DNA from: Nonomuraea corallina
GTDB lineage: Bacteria; Actinomycetota; Actinomycetes; Streptosporangiales; Streptosporangiaceae
Assembly (NCBI RefSeq): GCF_027620315.1
Contig: NZ_JAPNNL010000002.1
Location: 1 to 64,000 of the forward strand
Reading direction: 5' to 3'
Length of the DNA stretch: 64,000 bases
Shown here: piece after piece, positions 62,359 to 64,000 of the stretch
Layout: every line of letters starts with the position of its first letter
Position numbering within the stretch: the first letter of the stretch is position 1
The notes under the pieces: model-generated
Seen by the model: the letters and a program-made list of their open reading frames with translations, nothing else
What the model was told of the DNA's origin: nothing
Database searches by the model: none
Position numbers and translations under genes: made by a program

Positions 62359-63312
62359 ATGCACACCGTGGCGCTCGCCCTGTACGAGGGGGCCATGCTC
62401 TTCGAGGCCGCCGCGGCCTGCGAGGTGTTCGGGGTCGACCGGTCCGAGCTGGCCGATCCGCCCGACCCGTGGTACGAGTTCCGCGTGTGCGGGCCCGGCC
62501 AGGGCCGGGTGGGCGACTGGCTGCGGGTCGACACGCCGTACGGGCTGGACGCGGTCGCGGACGCCGACACGGTGGTGGTGGCCGCCTGCGACGTGGAGAC
62601 GGGGCCGCCGGGCGACGTGGTGGAGGCCGTGCGCGCCGCCCACGGGCGCGGGGCCAGGATCGTGGCGCTGTGCACGGGCGCGTTCGTGCTCGCCGCGGCC
62701 GGGCTCCTGGACGGGCGGCGGGCGACCACCCACTGGATGCACGCCGAACTGCTCGCCACCCGGTACCCCCGCGTCCGGGTCGACCCCGACGTCCTCTACA
62801 TCGACGAGGGGTCCGTCCTGACCTCGGCGGGCAAGGGGGCCGGGCTCGACCTGTGCCTGCACGTCGTCAGGAAGGACCGGGGCGCCGCGGTGGCCAACGC
62901 GCTGGCCCGCCGCCTCGTCGTGCCGCCGCACCGGGCAGGCGGGCAGGCGCAGTACGTGACGGCGCCGGTGCCGGACGACGCGGGACGGTACGGGCTCGCC
63001 GACGTCCTCCAGTGGGCGCTGGCCCGGCTGCACGAACCGCTGACCGTGGCCGACCTGGCCGGCCGCGCCGGGATGAGCCCCCGCAACCTGGCCCGCCACT
63101 TCAACCGCGCGCTGGGCATGACCCCGCTGCACTGGCTGCACGCCCAGCGGGTGCACCGGGCCCAGGAACTGCTGGAGACCACCGACGCCGGCATGGAGCA
63201 GATCGCGGCCCGTACCGGCATGGGCACGGCGGCGACGCTGCGCAGGCACTTCACCCGTGCCGTCGGCGTGGCCCCCGACACCTACCGGCGGACCTTCCGC
63301 GGCTCCCGCTGA
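62359..63312 (+). CDS. GlxA-family AraC-type regulator with DJ-1/PfpI domain
   Basis: Residues ~1-180 form a DJ-1/PfpI-like domain (HTVALALYEGAMLFEAAAACEVFG; GARIVALCTGAFVLAAAGLLDGRRATTHWMHAELL, where the nucleophile-elbow Cys is present). Residues ~215-318 hold two AraC helix-turn-helix motifs (TVADLAGRAGMSPRNLARHFNRALGMTPLHWLHAQRV and MEQIAARTGMGTAATLRRHFTRAVGVAPDTYRR). ATG 62359 has a -10-like TACACT ~6 nt upstream, suggesting leaderless expression; ATG 62341 is an alternative. Confidence 0.9.
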   Translation: MHTVALALYEGAMLFEAAAACEVFGVDRSELADPPDPWYEFRVCGPGQGRVGDWLRVDTPYGLDAVADADTVVVAACDVETGPPGDVVEAVRAAHGRGARIVALCTGAFVLAAAGLLDGRRATTHWMHAELLATRYPRVRVDPDVLYIDEGSVLTSAGKGAGLDLCLHVVRKDRGAAVANALARRLVVPPHRAGGQAQYVTAPVPDDAGRYGLADVLQWALARLHEPLTVADLAGRAGMSPRNLARHFNRALGMTPLHWLHAQRVHRAQELLETTDAGMEQIAARTGMGTAATLRRHFTRAVGVAPDTYRRTFRGSR

Positions 63313-63365
63313 CTCCCGGAACTGTCTGTGCCGCAGGGCATGCTGGGGGCGGCGAAAGGGGAGAC

Positions 63366-63941
63366 ATGGCTGAGGTGCTGATGTTCCACCACGCTCACGG
63401 GCTGACGTCCGGGGTGCGGGAGTTCGCGGAGGAGCTGAGGCGGGCGGGCCACACCGTCCACGTGCCCGACCTGTACGAGGGGCAGGTCTTCGCCTCGCTC
63501 GACGAGGGCCTGGGCTACGCGCGGGAGGCGGGGTTCGGCGCGATCGTCGAGCGGGCCCGGTCGTTCACCGCGTGGCTGCCGGGCGAGGTGGTCTACGCCG
63601 GGTTCTCGCTCGGCGTGCTGGCGGCGCAGCAGCTGGCCCAGACCCGGGCCGGGGCCAGGGGAGCGCTGCTCTACCACGCCTGCGTGCCGGTCACCGAGTT
63701 CGGCGACTCCTGGCCGGAGGGCGTGCCGGTGCAGGTCCACGGCATGGCGGGCGACCCGTTCTTCGCGGGCGAGGGCGACCTGGAGGCGGCCCGCGCCCTC
63801 GTGGAGTCGGCTCAGGACGCGGAGCTGTTCCTCTACCCGGGCGAGGAGCACCTGTTCACCGACCGGAGCCTGCCCTCCTACGACGAGCGGGCGGCCGGGC
63901 TCCTCCTGGAGCGGACCCTGGGGTTCCTCGCCAAGGTCTGA
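63366..63941 (+). CDS. Dienelactone-hydrolase-family alpha/beta hydrolase
   Basis: 191 residues: EVLMFHHAHGLTSGVREFAEELRRAGHTVHVPDLYEGQ at the N-terminus, nucleophile elbow GFSLGVLAA with Ser in place of the Cys of true dienelactone hydrolases, a catalytic Asp around HGMAGDPFF and His in GEEHLFTD. Substrate unknown. ATG 63366 follows GGGGAG. It stands 53 bp after the GlxA-type regulator on the same strand. Confidence 0.9.
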   Translation: MAEVLMFHHAHGLTSGVREFAEELRRAGHTVHVPDLYEGQVFASLDEGLGYAREAGFGAIVERARSFTAWLPGEVVYAGFSLGVLAAQQLAQTRAGARGALLYHACVPVTEFGDSWPEGVPVQVHGMAGDPFFAGEGDLEAARALVESAQDAELFLYPGEEHLFTDRSLPSYDERAAGLLLERTLGFLAKV

Positions 63942-63954
63942 CGTCAGGGCGCGG

Positions 63955-63999
63955 TTGACGCTTCATTGAAGATAGTGGCACTATCTAATCACTGGATAG
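63955..63999 (+). promoter_or_regulatory. Promoter with palindromic operator at the window end
   Basis: TTGACG (63955-63960) is followed at normal spacing by CACTAT/TATCTA, a plausible -10. The perfect palindrome GATAGTGGCACTATC (63971-63985) covers it, and a further CTATC ... GATAG inverted repeat (63981-63999) overlaps. This is the arrangement of a repressor-controlled promoter for a gene beyond the window. Confidence 0.55.
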
Positions 64000-64000
64000 C

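Overview
The window is a high-GC actinomycete chromosome segment. It uses many GTG starts, ATGA/GTGA gene overlaps and leaderless-looking promoters. It carries lineage markers: a divisome protein SepX/GlpR beside a gephyrin-like Glp, a SigE-family sigma factor, a DivIVA-type coiled-coil protein, an actinobacterial-type cytochrome b (QcrB) and a two-domain flavohaemoglobin. A filamentous Streptosporangiales-type organism (Nonomuraea-like) is my inference; no 16S or other decisive marker is present.

Layout. 0-4.3 kb: a secreted nuclease/phosphatase-fold protein with PKD-like repeats and a large unknown protein. 4.35-19.81 kb: a genomic island. Its right end is an intact tRNA-Arg(CCT) gene on the minus strand; its left end is a degenerate copy of the 3' half of that tRNA, with a 23-bp exact direct repeat. 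The left 2.5 kb is almost gene-free and holds hairpins, an AT-rich tract and a 163-bp direct repeat. The centre (6.9-12.8 kb) has visibly lower GC and carries a restriction-like module: beta-class DNA methyltransferase, an unknown 241-aa protein, McrB-like AAA+ motor, DUF2357/PD-(D/E)XK McrC-like nuclease, and a convergent second PD-(D/E)XK nuclease. The right part has short regulators (GntR, a truncated XRE), a WXG100-like/ADP-ribosyltransferase toxin cassette with candidate immunity genes, an intact IS701-family element with a target duplication, and a HAD hydrolase. No integrase is recognisable.

20-32.8 kb: chromosomal housekeeping. VanY-type peptidase, MTA phosphorylase, SAF protein, MFS pump fused to a winged helix, FmdB zinc ribbon, K+/H+ antiporter and 5-formyl-THF cyclo-ligase, then the galU-glp(moeA)-moaC-mogA-rimJ-sepX run and tRNA-Ala(CGC). 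32.8-35.4 kb: a SigE-family sigma/membrane partner pair, bracketed by two copies of an ~84-bp tRNA-3'-end plus terminator sequence.

35.5-64 kb: accessory and metabolic genes. These include a truncated MerR, a DHFR-like reductase, an F420-type oxidoreductase, SDR/MerR, PucR, a flavin monooxygenase-SDR-GPH transporter operon, HxlR/NAD(P)-binding protein, a truncated haemoglobin-flavohaemoglobin-DivIVA-like operon, a SigJ-type ECF with DoxX, a lone qcrB, argG with an ARG-box-like promoter, a GlxA-type regulator and a dienelactone-hydrolase-like protein. Several gene remnants (MerR, amidohydrolase tail, sigma-factor N-terminus, TetR) point to ongoing decay.

The most interesting locus is the methyltransferase/unknown/McrB/McrC/nuclease module in the tRNA-Arg island.
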